From Methyloradius palustris (GTDB lineage Bacteria > Pseudomonadota > Gammaproteobacteria > Burkholderiales > Methylophilaceae): DNA of 64,000 bases. The stretch's first letter is position 1, and each line of letters opens with the position of its first letter. This document shows positions 9,068 through 21,738 of this stretch, one piece after another. The position numbers and the translations under genes are program-made. Location of the stretch: contig NZ_AP024110.1 of NCBI RefSeq assembly GCF_019703875.1, forward strand, positions 62,001 to 126,000. The letters run 5' to 3'. The notes under the pieces were generated by a model. That model worked only from the letters and a program-made list of their open reading frames with translations, had not been told where the DNA came from and ran no database searches.

Positions 9068-9484
9068 ATGTTTTCTAAGAGTCAAAACAAAGCCCAGAAC
9101 CGTATTGATACGCTGATTGGCGCAGAAACCAAGATTGAAGGCGACATTCATTTCACTGGCGGTTTACGCATTGATGGGAGTGTTCGCGGCAATGTCACTG
9201 AGTCTCCCACATCGCCAAGCACTCTTGTTTTAAGTGAAAGCGCCCGCATTATAGGTGCAGTGTCGGTTTCTCACATTGTCATCAATGGCAAGGTAGAAGG
9301 CCCTGTGAGGGCTAATGAATATATCGAATTACAGACTAAATCCAGGGTCATTGGAGATGTATATTACAAGTCTCTTGAAATGCACACTGGTGCTGTGATT
9401 GAAGGCAAATTGATTTATCTGGGTGAGACCACACAAGGCAAAATTGAAGATAAAACAACATTATTGCCTGTGGATAAAGATTGA
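9068..9484 (+). CDS. Bactofilin family polymer-forming cytoskeletal protein
   Basis: A 138-residue bactofilin: short charged ends around a right-handed beta-helix core (about residues 15-115) of regularly spaced hydrophobic/Gly turns such as TKIEGDIHFTGGLRIDGSVRGNV and KSRVIGDVYYKSLEMHTGAVIEGKL. Bactofilins form nucleotide-free filaments that scaffold wall enzymes. The preceding gene encodes a membrane coiled-coil protein that could anchor or modulate it. Confidence 0.92.
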   Translation: MFSKSQNKAQNRIDTLIGAETKIEGDIHFTGGLRIDGSVRGNVTESPTSPSTLVLSESARIIGAVSVSHIVINGKVEGPVRANEYIELQTKSRVIGDVYYKSLEMHTGAVIEGKLIYLGETTQGKIEDKTTLLPVDKD

Positions 9485-9541
9485 CCCCATGGCACGTGCG
9501 CAGGATAATGATTTTTAAGACAGAATTTCAAGGAGTAAAAG

Positions 9542-9892
9542 ATGAACGCAATTACAGAAATGCCAAGCCCATTAGTGTTTACCGACAATGCGGCCAAGAA
9601 AGTTAAAGAGCTGATTGATGAAGAAGGCTCACCAGACTTAAAGCTACGAGTGTTTGTCAGTGGTGGCGGATGCTCAGGTTTCCAGTACGGGTTCACATTT
9701 GAAGAAACCGTGAATGAAGATGACACTCAGGTTGAACGTGATGGGGTTGCATTATTGATTGACCCAATGAGCTTGCAATACCTGATGGGGGCCGAAATTG
9801 ATTATCAGGATAGTTTGCAAGGTTCGCAGTTTGTGATTCGCAATCCAAATGCAACTAGTACCTGCGGATGTGGTTCTTCGTTCTCAGCCTAA
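9542..9892 (+). CDS. erpA: Iron-sulfur cluster insertion protein ErpA
   Basis: A 116-residue A-type Fe-S carrier that delivers [4Fe-4S] clusters to apoproteins, including isoprenoid enzymes in E. coli. The three ligand cysteines are visible: one in VSGGGCSGFQYG and two in the C-terminal CGCGSSF. ErpA rather than IscA is favoured by the N-terminus (FTDNAAKKVKELI), the acidic central region and the genomic isolation from iscSU. The ribosome site AAGGAG precedes the ATG. Confidence 0.93.
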   Translation: MNAITEMPSPLVFTDNAAKKVKELIDEEGSPDLKLRVFVSGGGCSGFQYGFTFEETVNEDDTQVERDGVALLIDPMSLQYLMGAEIDYQDSLQGSQFVIRNPNATSTCGCGSSFSA

Positions 9893-9913
9893 GTTTTAGC
9901 TTAAATTATCAAT

Positions 9914-9940
9914 AAAAAAGGAGCCATTGGCTCCTTTTTT
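9914..9940. terminator. Bidirectional intrinsic terminator between erpA and gltA
   Basis: AAAAAAGGAGCC, loop ATT, GGCTCCTTTTTT form a 12-bp symmetric stem between convergent genes. The A- and T-runs would serve both strands. Confidence 0.9.
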
Positions 9941-9957
9941 ATTTTATCTAGCTTGAA

Positions 9958-11253
9958 TCAGCGTTTTTCAATTGGAACAATATCGCGTCTGACAGCGCCA
10001 GTATAAAGCTGTCTTGGGCGGCCAATTTTTGCTTCAGGGTCAGAGATCATTTCGTTCCATTGTGCAGTCCAACCCACGGTTCTTGCCAGTGCGAAAATTG
10101 CAGTGAACATATTGGTTGGAATACCAATCGCACGTAGAACAATGCCTGAGTAGAAATCGACATTTGGGTAGAGGCGTTTGCTGATGAAGTATTCATCTTC
10201 GAGTGCGATTCTTTCGAGTTCCATCGCCACTTTAAACAGTGGGTCATCACCCAAACCTAGCTCTTCAAGCACTTCATAACAAGTTTGACGCATCATGGTG
10301 GCGCGCGGGTCTATATTCTTGTACACGCGATGGCCAAAGCCCATGAGGCGGAAAGTGTCGGATTTATCTTTTGCACGCTTAATGAATTTATCGATATTTG
10401 AAGCATCGCCAATTTCTTCCAGCATCTTAAGCACAGCTTCATTGGCGCCACCATGTGCTGGCCCCCACAACGAGGCTACACCTGCTGCGATACAAGCAAA
10501 CGGATTGGCACCACTAGAGCCAGCCAGCCTGACGGTAGAAGTAGAGGCATTCTGTTCGTGGTCTGCGTGCAAAATCAGAATGCGGTCTAATGCTTTCGCA
10601 ATCACTGGGTTAGGTACGTACTCTTCGCACGGTGTTGAAAACATCATGTGCAAGAAGTTTTCAGCATAGTTGAAGCGATTTTGCGGGTAAGTAAATGGTT
10701 GGCCTTCGTTGTATTTAAAGCTCCAGGCCGCAACGGTAGGCACTTTTGCAATCAGGCGATAGATCGACATCTCGCGATTTTTCGCATCTTTAATATCCAT
10801 GGCATCGTGATAGAACGCTGACATTGAGCCAATCACGCCCACCATTACGGCCATTGGGTGCGCATCACGCCTGAAGCCACGGAATATATTGGTTAGCTGG
10901 TCATGCAGCATGGTGTGATGCGTAATGGTATTCGTGAAGGTCGCTTTTTCTTCCAGCGTGGGCAGATTGCCATGTATTAAAAGGTAAGACACTTCCATGA
11001 AATCACAATGCTGGGCTAATTGCTCAATCGGATAGCCACGGTAGTAAAGCAAGCCTTCATCGCCATCAATAAACGTAATGTTTGAATTACAGGATGCGGT
11101 GGATAGAAATCCTGGGTCGTAAGTGAAAATACCGTGTTTACCCAGACTGCGGATATCAATGACGTCAGGCCCGAGATTGCCTGAAAGTATAGGTAATTCA
11201 ATAGGCTCAGCGCCGTTATCAAAGGTGAGCGTAACTTTGGTTGGTTTTGTCAT
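9958..11253 (-). CDS. gltA: Type II citrate synthase
   Basis: A 431-residue hexameric-type (NADH-sensitive family) citrate synthase that condenses oxaloacetate and acetyl-CoA. The small N-terminal beta domain (LTFDNGAEPIELPILSGNLGPDVIDIR) is characteristic of the Gram-negative type. The catalytic signature GFGHRVYKNIDPRA, with its active-site His, and the earlier HADHEQNASTSTVR are present. It is convergent with erpA and lies 45 bp after anmK on the same strand. Confidence 0.97.
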   Translation of the reverse strand: MTKPTKVTLTFDNGAEPIELPILSGNLGPDVIDIRSLGKHGIFTYDPGFLSTASCNSNITFIDGDEGLLYYRGYPIEQLAQHCDFMEVSYLLIHGNLPTLEEKATFTNTITHHTMLHDQLTNIFRGFRRDAHPMAVMVGVIGSMSAFYHDAMDIKDAKNREMSIYRLIAKVPTVAAWSFKYNEGQPFTYPQNRFNYAENFLHMMFSTPCEEYVPNPVIAKALDRILILHADHEQNASTSTVRLAGSSGANPFACIAAGVASLWGPAHGGANEAVLKMLEEIGDASNIDKFIKRAKDKSDTFRLMGFGHRVYKNIDPRATMMRQTCYEVLEELGLGDDPLFKVAMELERIALEDEYFISKRLYPNVDFYSGIVLRAIGIPTNMFTAIFALARTVGWTAQWNEMISDPEAKIGRPRQLYTGAVRRDIVPIEKR

Positions 11254-11298
11254 GATGGTTTCGCGTTATTTTTAATCAATGGTGTGATGCTACCAGAA

Positions 11299-12393
11299 TT
11301 AAGAAGCATAAATCGCACCCAATATACGAGTACCTTTTGCCCCTGTAACTGCTGGCAAGTTAGCCGTTTGCCGAGATATGCATTGTTTTGCCAGCCAGCC
11401 AAACGCCGCTGCTTCAACCCATTGCACCCTGATACCAAGCGTATCACTTAACTGGATCTTCACAGGAGATTGCAATTGTTGCAAGCGAGCTACTAACGCT
11501 GAATTGAGCGCGCCACCACCACAGAGATAGATTTCATCAACCTCACCACAAAAATCTGTGAGTGCCATGCTGATACTTTGTGCACTAAGCTCCAGCAAGG
11601 TGCGTTGAACGTCTGCTGGAGCGTAATCAGGCGTGAGATAATCTGCCAGCCAAGCTGAGCTGAACAAATCACGCCCAGTGCTCTTGGGTGGTGTCTGCTT
11701 AAAATATGGATGTGCTAGTAGGCGTGCTAATAATGCTGCTATGACTTGTCCGCTAGCTGCCCAATTTCCATCATGATCATAACGTTTACCCAAATGTTCT
11801 TCTGCCCATGCATCCATCAACATATTGCCAGGCCCAGAATCAAAACCAATTACATGCCCACTGGCGCTAATGCTGGTGAGATTGGCGATGCCACCTATAT
11901 TGATTACCACGCGATTTTTATCAGCAGAACCAAATGTGGCTTGATGAAAAGCGGGTACTAAAGGGGCGCCTTGGCCGCCCGCAGCAATGTCTCTGCTACG
12001 AAAATCAGCAACAACATCAATGCCAGTCAACTCCGCCAACAATGCAGGATTAACGATTTGTAAGGTGAATCCCAGTTCGGGTCTATGCCTGATGGTTTGG
12101 CCATGGCAGCCGATGGCTTTGATTTGTGATGCTGAGAGGGCGGCGTTGCTCAAAAGCTGTTTGACGCAGTCTGCATAAAGAATACTTAATCGGTTGGCGA
12201 TTAATGCGGTGCGCTCTAGCTCATTGTGGCTTGCAGCATGCAGTGCTAATAATTCGCTGCGGATACTATCAGGATAAGCTAGGTTTGCTGTATGTAAAAC
12301 TTGGCATTGATGATCTTTGAAATCAATGACTACTGCATCAACACCATCTAAGCTAGTACCAGACATCAAGCCTATGAAGAGGTCTTGCTTCAA
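11299..12393 (-). CDS. anmK: Anhydro-N-acetylmuramic acid kinase
   Basis: A 364-residue ASKHA-fold kinase that phosphorylates 1,6-anhydroMurNAc and opens its ring during cell-wall recycling. The N-terminal GLMSGTSLDGVDAVVIDF is diagnostic; INIGGIANLT and FDSGPGNMLMDAW follow, and the C-terminal LCGGGALN is the second nucleotide-binding segment. It sits 10 bp downstream of the M23 peptidase gene, so a wall endopeptidase and a wall-recycling kinase are probably one transcript. Confidence 0.96.
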   Translation of the reverse strand: MKQDLFIGLMSGTSLDGVDAVVIDFKDHQCQVLHTANLAYPDSIRSELLALHAASHNELERTALIANRLSILYADCVKQLLSNAALSASQIKAIGCHGQTIRHRPELGFTLQIVNPALLAELTGIDVVADFRSRDIAAGGQGAPLVPAFHQATFGSADKNRVVINIGGIANLTSISASGHVIGFDSGPGNMLMDAWAEEHLGKRYDHDGNWAASGQVIAALLARLLAHPYFKQTPPKSTGRDLFSSAWLADYLTPDYAPADVQRTLLELSAQSISMALTDFCGEVDEIYLCGGGALNSALVARLQQLQSPVKIQLSDTLGIRVQWVEAAAFGWLAKQCISRQTANLPAVTGAKGTRILGAIYAS

Positions 12394-12403
12394 GGCTGTA
12401 AGG

Positions 12404-13801
12404 TTATTCTAGTGCAGCCATGTTACTTGCACTTAACAGGCGAAGCTGCGCAGCAAGATTTGCACTATGCGTACTAAAGTCGGCTTTATATTTTTGGTCG
12501 ATTGGAATAGCGCTAGGTAAGGCTACTTTCAACGGGTCGCGGTTTTCGCCATTGACCATAAATTCATAATGCAAGTGCGGCCCAGTCGCTAGGCCTGTCA
12601 TACCAACATAGCCAATCACATCACTTTGCGATACTTTCATGCCTTTATGCAAGCCTTGAGCAAAGCGTGATAGATGGCCATATTTAGTGCTAATGCCATT
12701 TTGGTGTTGCAGAATAATCACATTGCCATAACCATTTTGTACACCAACGAAAGCAACGGTGCCGTCAGCTGGTGCTTTTACGCCTGTGCCAATTGGGGCC
12801 GCAAAGTCAGTGCCTTTGTGTGCACGTATGGTGTTTAAAATCGGGTGTAGACGACCCAGGCTGAAGCCTGAGCTAATACGGCTGAATTCTAAAGGTGAAC
12901 GTAAGAATGACTTATGCAGGTTCTTGCCATCAGGGGTGTAATAGCTGACCTGTCCTTCTGGATTGCGGTACATCACCGCATTATAGGTTTTACCTTGGTT
13001 GGTAAATTCTGCTGCTAATACTTGGCCAGTCCTGACTAACTCACCGTTGTTATAAACGGCTTCATACACGACGACAAAGCGGTCACCACGGCGTAAGTCG
13101 GTATGAAAGTCTATGTAAGAAGAGAAAATATCTGCCATTTGAATAGCGATTTGATCAGGAATGCCTGCTGCATCGGTAGCGCCGAATAAAGAGCTTTTGA
13201 TTTCTGCAGACTTCAGCACGCTGTGCGTGACAAAAGATGCATCCAGCATTTTTGCCTGGTAACCAGAATCGCTACGCTCTACCTTAAAGATTGATTTATT
13301 ATCAGTCTGGTATTGAAGTTGAAGTAGCTCACCGCTATCAGTGGTTTGGGCCTGAATCGAACGCCCTGGACGCAGTTGGGATGCAAGTGCGCTGGCATCT
13401 GGGTCGCGGCGCAAGAAATCTATCGCTTCCTGGTTGCGAATATTTAAGCGCGTCATCAAGCTGGCTAGGGTGTCATCACGGCGTACCTGATCAGCTTGCC
13501 AGAATGTTTCGTCGTTTTGCGCTGTGCTTAATGCTTCATCCAGCTGTGGAAGTGCTACTTGTTCAATGACTGTGCTGATGGGAATATCTTGGGTAATTGT
13601 CTGAGGTGCAATACCAAAAGCGGTGTAAATACCAAATAATGGAATACTAGAAAGTACAAGCAGCCAACGTAAACGTAGCTTTCGTAATTGAGTTGCTGGA
13701 TTTTGCGCTAGAATGCGCTGCTTAAAGCTGCGCGGTTTAGTATTTGGGAGACCGCCTGGGTTGTTGCCATTTGGGTTGTAACTAGGTTCGCTTGGTTGCA
13801 C
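12404..13801 (-). CDS. M23 family metallopeptidase (LytM-type murein endopeptidase)
   Basis: A 465-residue MepM-like protein that cleaves peptidoglycan cross-links. A cytoplasmic basic/proline-rich start is followed by a membrane anchor near residues 45-63, a LysM/OapA-like region (RRDDTLASLMTRLNI), a central Csd3-like domain and the C-terminal M23 domain. The zinc ligands are visible in HKGTDFAAP (His, Asp) and GPHLHYEF (HxH). The gene diverges from tyrS across a 93-bp gap and heads a likely operon with anmK. Confidence 0.92.
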   Translation of the reverse strand: MQPSEPSYNPNGNNPGGLPNTKPRSFKQRILAQNPATQLRKLRLRWLLVLSSIPLFGIYTAFGIAPQTITQDIPISTVIEQVALPQLDEALSTAQNDETFWQADQVRRDDTLASLMTRLNIRNQEAIDFLRRDPDASALASQLRPGRSIQAQTTDSGELLQLQYQTDNKSIFKVERSDSGYQAKMLDASFVTHSVLKSAEIKSSLFGATDAAGIPDQIAIQMADIFSSYIDFHTDLRRGDRFVVVYEAVYNNGELVRTGQVLAAEFTNQGKTYNAVMYRNPEGQVSYYTPDGKNLHKSFLRSPLEFSRISSGFSLGRLHPILNTIRAHKGTDFAAPIGTGVKAPADGTVAFVGVQNGYGNVIILQHQNGISTKYGHLSRFAQGLHKGMKVSQSDVIGYVGMTGLATGPHLHYEFMVNGENRDPLKVALPSAIPIDQKYKADFSTHSANLAAQLRLLSASNMAALE

Positions 13802-13894
13802 CGGGCGCTACCTCAAGACATAAATTGAAAATGCATGCTAACAGAAAACCTTTGTAGGGTGAAGTCCTACGAACTGGCTGGAGTAATTGACTGA

Positions 13895-15091
13895 ATGAAA
13901 CCTTTGGAAGAGACATTAGCGATCATCAAACGCGGCAGTGATGAGCTTTTGATAGAGCAAGAATTAATAGAGAAGCTTAAAACGGGTAAGCCGCTACGCG
14001 TGAAAGCTGGCTTTGACCCCACTGCGCCAGATTTGCATCTGGGTCATACAGTATTACTGAATAAGTTACGCCAGTTACAAGAGCTCGGCCATCAGGTACT
14101 TTTCTTGATTGGCGATTTTACTGGGATGATTGGCGACCCCACAGGTAAGAGTGCTACACGTCCACCGTTAACTGCAGAGCAAGTGCAAGAAAATGCCAAG
14201 TCTTATGCCGAGCAGGTTTTCAAGATTTTAAAACCTGAATTGACAGAAGTCGTGTTCAACTCCAAATGGCTGACCGAACTTGGTGCAGCCGGCATGCTCA
14301 AGCTGGCTGCTAGCCATACCGTTGCGCGTATGCTGGAGCGAGATGATTTCAGCAAACGCTATAAAAGTAACCAGTCTATCGCTATCCATGAGTTCTTATA
14401 TCCTTTACTACAGGGTTACGATTCTGTGGCGCTTAACGCAGACTTGGAGCTTGGCGGCACTGACCAGAAATTCAACTTGCTCATGGGTCGTGAGCTACAA
14501 AAGCATTTTGGTCAGTCGCAGCAATGCGTACTCACAATGCCTTTGCTCGAAGGCTTGGACGGCGTTAATAAAATGTCCAAATCGCTCGGCAACTATATAG
14601 GTGTATCTGAACCTGCCAACGATATCTTCAGCAAAATCATGTCAATTTCTGATGAGTTGATGTGGCGTTATATAGAGTTGCTGTCGTTTGAATCTATAGA
14701 AACCATAGGTCAATGGAAGATCGAAGTCGCTGCTGGTGCTAATCCACGTAATATTAAAGTAGGCTTTGCGCAGGAAATCGTGACTCGTTTTCACTCAAAA
14801 CAGGCTGCTGATGAAGCGCTTGCCGATTTTCAGCTGCGGGCCAAGGGTGGAATTCCTGATGAGGTGCCAGAAATCACGATTAGTTTGACGCAAGAAACCA
14901 TCAATATTGCGCAGCTGTTAAAACAATCTAATCTTGTGGCTAGCACTTCAGAAGCTTTGCGCATGATAGATCAGGGCGGGGTGAAGCTGGACGGTGAAAA
15001 GGTTACGGATAAGGCATTGCAGCTTACGCGCCCTACTGCCATCGTGGCTCAGGTAGGCAAGCGCAAATTTGCACGTATCACCATAAATTAA
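13895..15091 (+). CDS. tyrS: Tyrosyl-tRNA synthetase
   Basis: A 398-residue class I synthetase that charges tRNA-Tyr. The HIGH motif reads HLGH (in PDLHLGHTVLLN), and KMSKS appears in GVNKMSKSLGNYIG. A C-terminal S4 RNA-binding domain (about residues 335-398) ends the protein. The short N-terminus (KPLEETLAIIKRGSDELL) and the length place it in the TyrRS subgroup common in proteobacteria other than enterics. Confidence 0.97.
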   Translation: MKPLEETLAIIKRGSDELLIEQELIEKLKTGKPLRVKAGFDPTAPDLHLGHTVLLNKLRQLQELGHQVLFLIGDFTGMIGDPTGKSATRPPLTAEQVQENAKSYAEQVFKILKPELTEVVFNSKWLTELGAAGMLKLAASHTVARMLERDDFSKRYKSNQSIAIHEFLYPLLQGYDSVALNADLELGGTDQKFNLLMGRELQKHFGQSQQCVLTMPLLEGLDGVNKMSKSLGNYIGVSEPANDIFSKIMSISDELMWRYIELLSFESIETIGQWKIEVAAGANPRNIKVGFAQEIVTRFHSKQAADEALADFQLRAKGGIPDEVPEITISLTQETINIAQLLKQSNLVASTSEALRMIDQGGVKLDGEKVTDKALQLTRPTAIVAQVGKRKFARITIN

Positions 15092-15130
15092 ACAAATTGT
15101 AATCCCTTTGTAAAAATCCAAAAATAGCGC

Positions 15131-15158
15131 TTGACCCATTTTTAATGTTCTGTAGAAT
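15131..15158 (+). promoter_or_regulatory. rRNA operon promoter P1
   Basis: TTGACC (15131-15136), a 16-bp spacer and TAGAAT (15153-15158) are followed by a GCGCCCCTC discriminator. A GC-rich discriminator is typical of stringently controlled rRNA promoters. The second promoter downstream repeats the same layout. Confidence 0.8.
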
Positions 15159-15226
15159 GCGCCCCTCGCTTCAGTAACGAAGCGGGGTGCAGAAGCAGCA
15201 GGGAAATAAATAGTTGGATGTTTCCC

Positions 15227-15254
15227 TTGACCAAATGAATCAGGTCTGTATAAT
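15227..15254 (+). promoter_or_regulatory. rRNA operon promoter P2
   Basis: TTGACC (15227-15232), a 16-bp spacer and a perfect TATAAT (15249-15254) are followed by the same GCGCCCCTC discriminator as P1. The two promoters are 96 bp apart and share about 17 contiguous near-identical bases around the -10 region. Confidence 0.85.
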
Positions 15255-15296
15255 GCGCCCCTCTCGTTGCTTATGTTGAAAGACAAACAGCGAAGC

Positions 15297-15308
15297 GCTC
15301 TTTAAAAA
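15297..15308 (+). promoter_or_regulatory. boxA antitermination site in the 16S leader
   Basis: GCTCTTTAAAAA closely matches the boxA consensus used by the NusB/NusE antitermination complex. It lies about 45 bp after the P2 -10 box. The remaining leader (15309-15588) carries the 5' strand of the pre-16S processing stem and no gene. Confidence 0.7.
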
Positions 15309-15309
15309 A

Positions 15310-15337
15310 TTGAACAATCGATAGGTGTGAGTGCTTG
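15310..15337 (+). other. 5' arm of the pre-16S rRNA processing stem
   Basis: Bases 15310-15337 are complementary, with a few G-U pairs and one small offset, to 17150-17177 downstream of 16S. The two arms would close a long helix around the 16S precursor, the standard RNase III substrate. Confidence 0.65.
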
Positions 15338-15588
15338 TAGTTGAGGCAGTCATTTAACGGCTTGATGTTATTTGTGCGGTGCTTGTTAAAGGGCGCTGTG
15401 CAGGTTTAACAGGAGAGTTTGCGTTACTTGGCACTCAAGATACAAGTCTTAACACCTTGAATGAACTTTGTAAGAAGCTTGGGCTAGCAATAGCCAAAGC
15501 GACGAACTGAAGATTCATTTGAGTGAATTAAGCAAAAGCGACATACAGACCTTCGCAAGAGGGTCAAAATTAAGTAATAGTTAGGTTT

Positions 15589-17131
<1,543 letters not shown>

Positions 17132-17149
17132 GAGAAAAATCCTTGGCTG

Positions 17150-17177
17150 CAAGCATTCACACTTATCGGTTGTTTAA
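17150..17177 (+). other. 3' arm of the pre-16S rRNA processing stem
   Basis: Complement of 15310-15337, located just after the 16S 3' end and before tRNA-Ile. Confidence 0.65.
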
Positions 17178-17221
17178 ATAGCGCAACACTAAAAGATTGG
17201 TCCTCAAAGACAAGACTTCGA

Positions 17222-17298
17222 GGGTCTGTAGCTCAGCTGGTTAGAGCACCGTCTTGATAAGGCGGGGGTCGTTGGTTCGAGCCCAACCAGACCCACCA
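17222..17298 (+). tRNA. tRNA-Ile (GAT)
   Basis: 77-nt cloverleaf starting GGGTCTGTAGCTCAG and ending ACCCACCA with an encoded CCA. Anticodon loop CTTGATAA reads GAT. It is in the usual 16S-23S spacer position. Confidence 0.98.
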
Positions 17299-17324
17299 GA
17301 TTCCTCATGAAGATAGCCTCAAAT

Positions 17325-17400
17325 GGGGGATTAGCTCAGCTGGGAGAGCACCTGCTTTGCAAGCAGGGGGTCGTCGGTTCGATCCCGTCATCCTCCACCA
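17325..17400 (+). tRNA. tRNA-Ala (TGC)
   Basis: 76-nt cloverleaf starting GGGGGATTAGCTCAGC and ending ATCCTCCACCA. Anticodon loop TTTGCAA reads TGC. It lies 26 bp after tRNA-Ile. Confidence 0.98.
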
Positions 17401-17790
17401 TTCAATTAGTGTAAGTAGTTAGTGATCAATGCTTGTGATGAGCATTGATCACTAACGTCTTAGGGCGTTAGTCTGATCTTTAACAAAATGGAAGAAGTAA
17501 AGTGAGCACATGAATACTTGTGATGAGATTCGTGTGTTCAAAATGGGTAGTAATTGATTGCAAAATCGAAATGTTTTAACGCGTTAAGTTCTGGCCTAGT
17601 TCTCTAACTAGGCTGGTAATAAGACGGTTATTTCAAGTTCAACAATATCTGCTTGGTATTGTTGGAAGTAATGCTTTAGAAAACCTATAGCTGGCAGATT
17701 TACTCCCTGCCGCGAAACTGAGTAAGGCGAGTTAGCAACTTCACCGTTGTTTAGCGGACCCGTAAAAGGGCTCAGGTTTTAACGTTATAG
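17401..17790 (+). other. 16S-23S internal spacer, second half: boxA and 23S processing arms
   Basis: No gene is present. GATCTTTAACAAA near 17475-17487 is a boxA-like site preceding 23S. Bases 17482-17503 and 17552-17561 are complementary to 20767-20788 and 20746-20755 after 23S, giving a nested processing helix for pre-23S. Confidence 0.65.
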
Positions 17791-20680
<2,890 letters not shown>

Positions 20681-20940
20681 TATAACCTTAAGACTTGAGT
20701 TCATGTAAATGAATCGCAAAGTTAAGGTTGTTGTTCTAAAGCAACGCAATCAATTGCAATACAAAAACTTTACTTCTTCTGTTTGTTACAGACAGTTGTA
20801 TCCGCGTTTTAATGCGCAACCAGTGATGGTGATACAGCTTCACGCTAGATTGAACAAATTGTTCAGTCAAAGCGACAGCTTAATTGGGCTTGAGGCCTAA
20901 GCGGGATAACTCTCGTGAACACTCAGGCACTTACCGGTTA
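20681..20940 (+). other. 23S-5S spacer
   Basis: This 260-bp spacer holds no tRNA or gene. It carries the 3' arms (20746-20755 and 20767-20788) that pair with the spacer upstream of 23S. Confidence 0.6.
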
Positions 20941-21057
20941 TGTCTGGCGTCCATAGCGAATTGGAACCACCCCTTCCCATCTCGAACAGGGCCGTGAAAC
21001 GATTCTGCGCCAATGATAGTATGCTCTTCGCATGCGAAAGTAGGTCAACGCCAGGCT
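20941..21057 (+). rRNA. rrf: 5S ribosomal RNA
   Basis: About 117 nt. The terminal stem GTCTGGCG pairs with CGCCAGGC at the end, and the internal CCCCTTCCCATCTCGAACAG segment is the conserved loop B/helix III region. Ends are accurate to a base or two. Confidence 0.95.
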
Positions 21058-21086
21058 TCTTATACAGGGCTCTTTGAGTCCGCAGC

Positions 21087-21112
21087 AAAGCCCACTCTTA
21101 GTGGGCTTTTTT
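21087..21112 (+). terminator. rRNA operon terminator
   Basis: AAAGCCCAC, loop TCTTA, GTGGGCTTTTTT: a 9-bp stem with a T-run, 30 bp after 5S. Confidence 0.92.
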
Positions 21113-21152
21113 GTTGGTGTTGTACGATGCAATACCAATTGATTGAATTGGT

Positions 21153-21161
21153 TGATATAAT
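21153..21161 (+). promoter_or_regulatory. Extended -10 promoter upstream of rimP
   Basis: TGATATAAT carries a perfect TATAAT with the TG extension, and no convincing -35 box lies upstream. It is placed after the rRNA terminator and about 100 bp before rimP, so it is the best candidate promoter of the rimP-nusA-infB cluster. Confidence 0.55.
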
Positions 21162-21212
21162 GTTGAGCTTAGCGAAAATTAGAAAATTAAAACAGGCTAA
21201 GTAAAAAGAATG

Positions 21213-21235
21213 ATGGGCGTTAAGCCCATTTTTTA
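21213..21235 (+). terminator. Terminator-like hairpin (possible attenuator) in the rimP leader
   Basis: ATGGGC, loop GTTAA, GCCCAT followed by a run of T lies between the promoter at 21153 and the rimP ATG. It could attenuate the operon or end a short transcript of about 70 nt. Confidence 0.5.
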
Positions 21236-21261
21236 TTTGTGTTGATGGTGAAGGCAGGTTT

Positions 21262-21696
21262 ATGGAAGATTTGTACACTTTATTGGAGCGATCACTCACT
21301 CAGCTCGGTTACGAGCTGGTTGATCTTGAAGTATCCAATCGTGGCAAATTGTTGCGTTTGTTCATAGATAAGCCAGAAGGCGTCAATATTGATGATTGCG
21401 TGTTGGTCAGTAACCAGCTCAGCAATTCATTGGCCGTTGATCATGATATTGATTATGACAGGCTTGAGGTTTCCTCGCCTGGCATGGATCGAGTGCTGAA
21501 AAAAGAAGCGGATTATGTCCGTTTTACAGGTGAGCGTGCGCAAGTGAAGCTGCGTATCCTTGTTGAAAACAGAAAGAATTTTGTAGGTGTTTTACGTGGC
21601 TTGGAAGATGGAATGCTTTTGATTGAATGCGAAGGAATTGTGCATAAATTGGCATTAAGCAACATCGATAAAGCGCGTTTAAGCCCTGAGTTTTAA
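21262..21696 (+). CDS. rimP: Ribosome maturation factor RimP
   Basis: A 144-residue factor needed for 30S subunit maturation. The N-terminal domain shows YTLLERSLTQLGYELVDLEV and LLRLFIDKPEGVNIDDC, and VSSPGMDRVLKK marks the family; a small SH3-like C-terminal domain follows (about 85-144). It heads the conserved rimP-nusA-infB order, 42 bp before nusA. Confidence 0.95.
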   Translation: MEDLYTLLERSLTQLGYELVDLEVSNRGKLLRLFIDKPEGVNIDDCVLVSNQLSNSLAVDHDIDYDRLEVSSPGMDRVLKKEADYVRFTGERAQVKLRILVENRKNFVGVLRGLEDGMLLIECEGIVHKLALSNIDKARLSPEF

Positions 21697-21738
21697 TAGT
21701 AAATCACTGAATCTAAAGAATTTTAAGCGGAGACTAAA

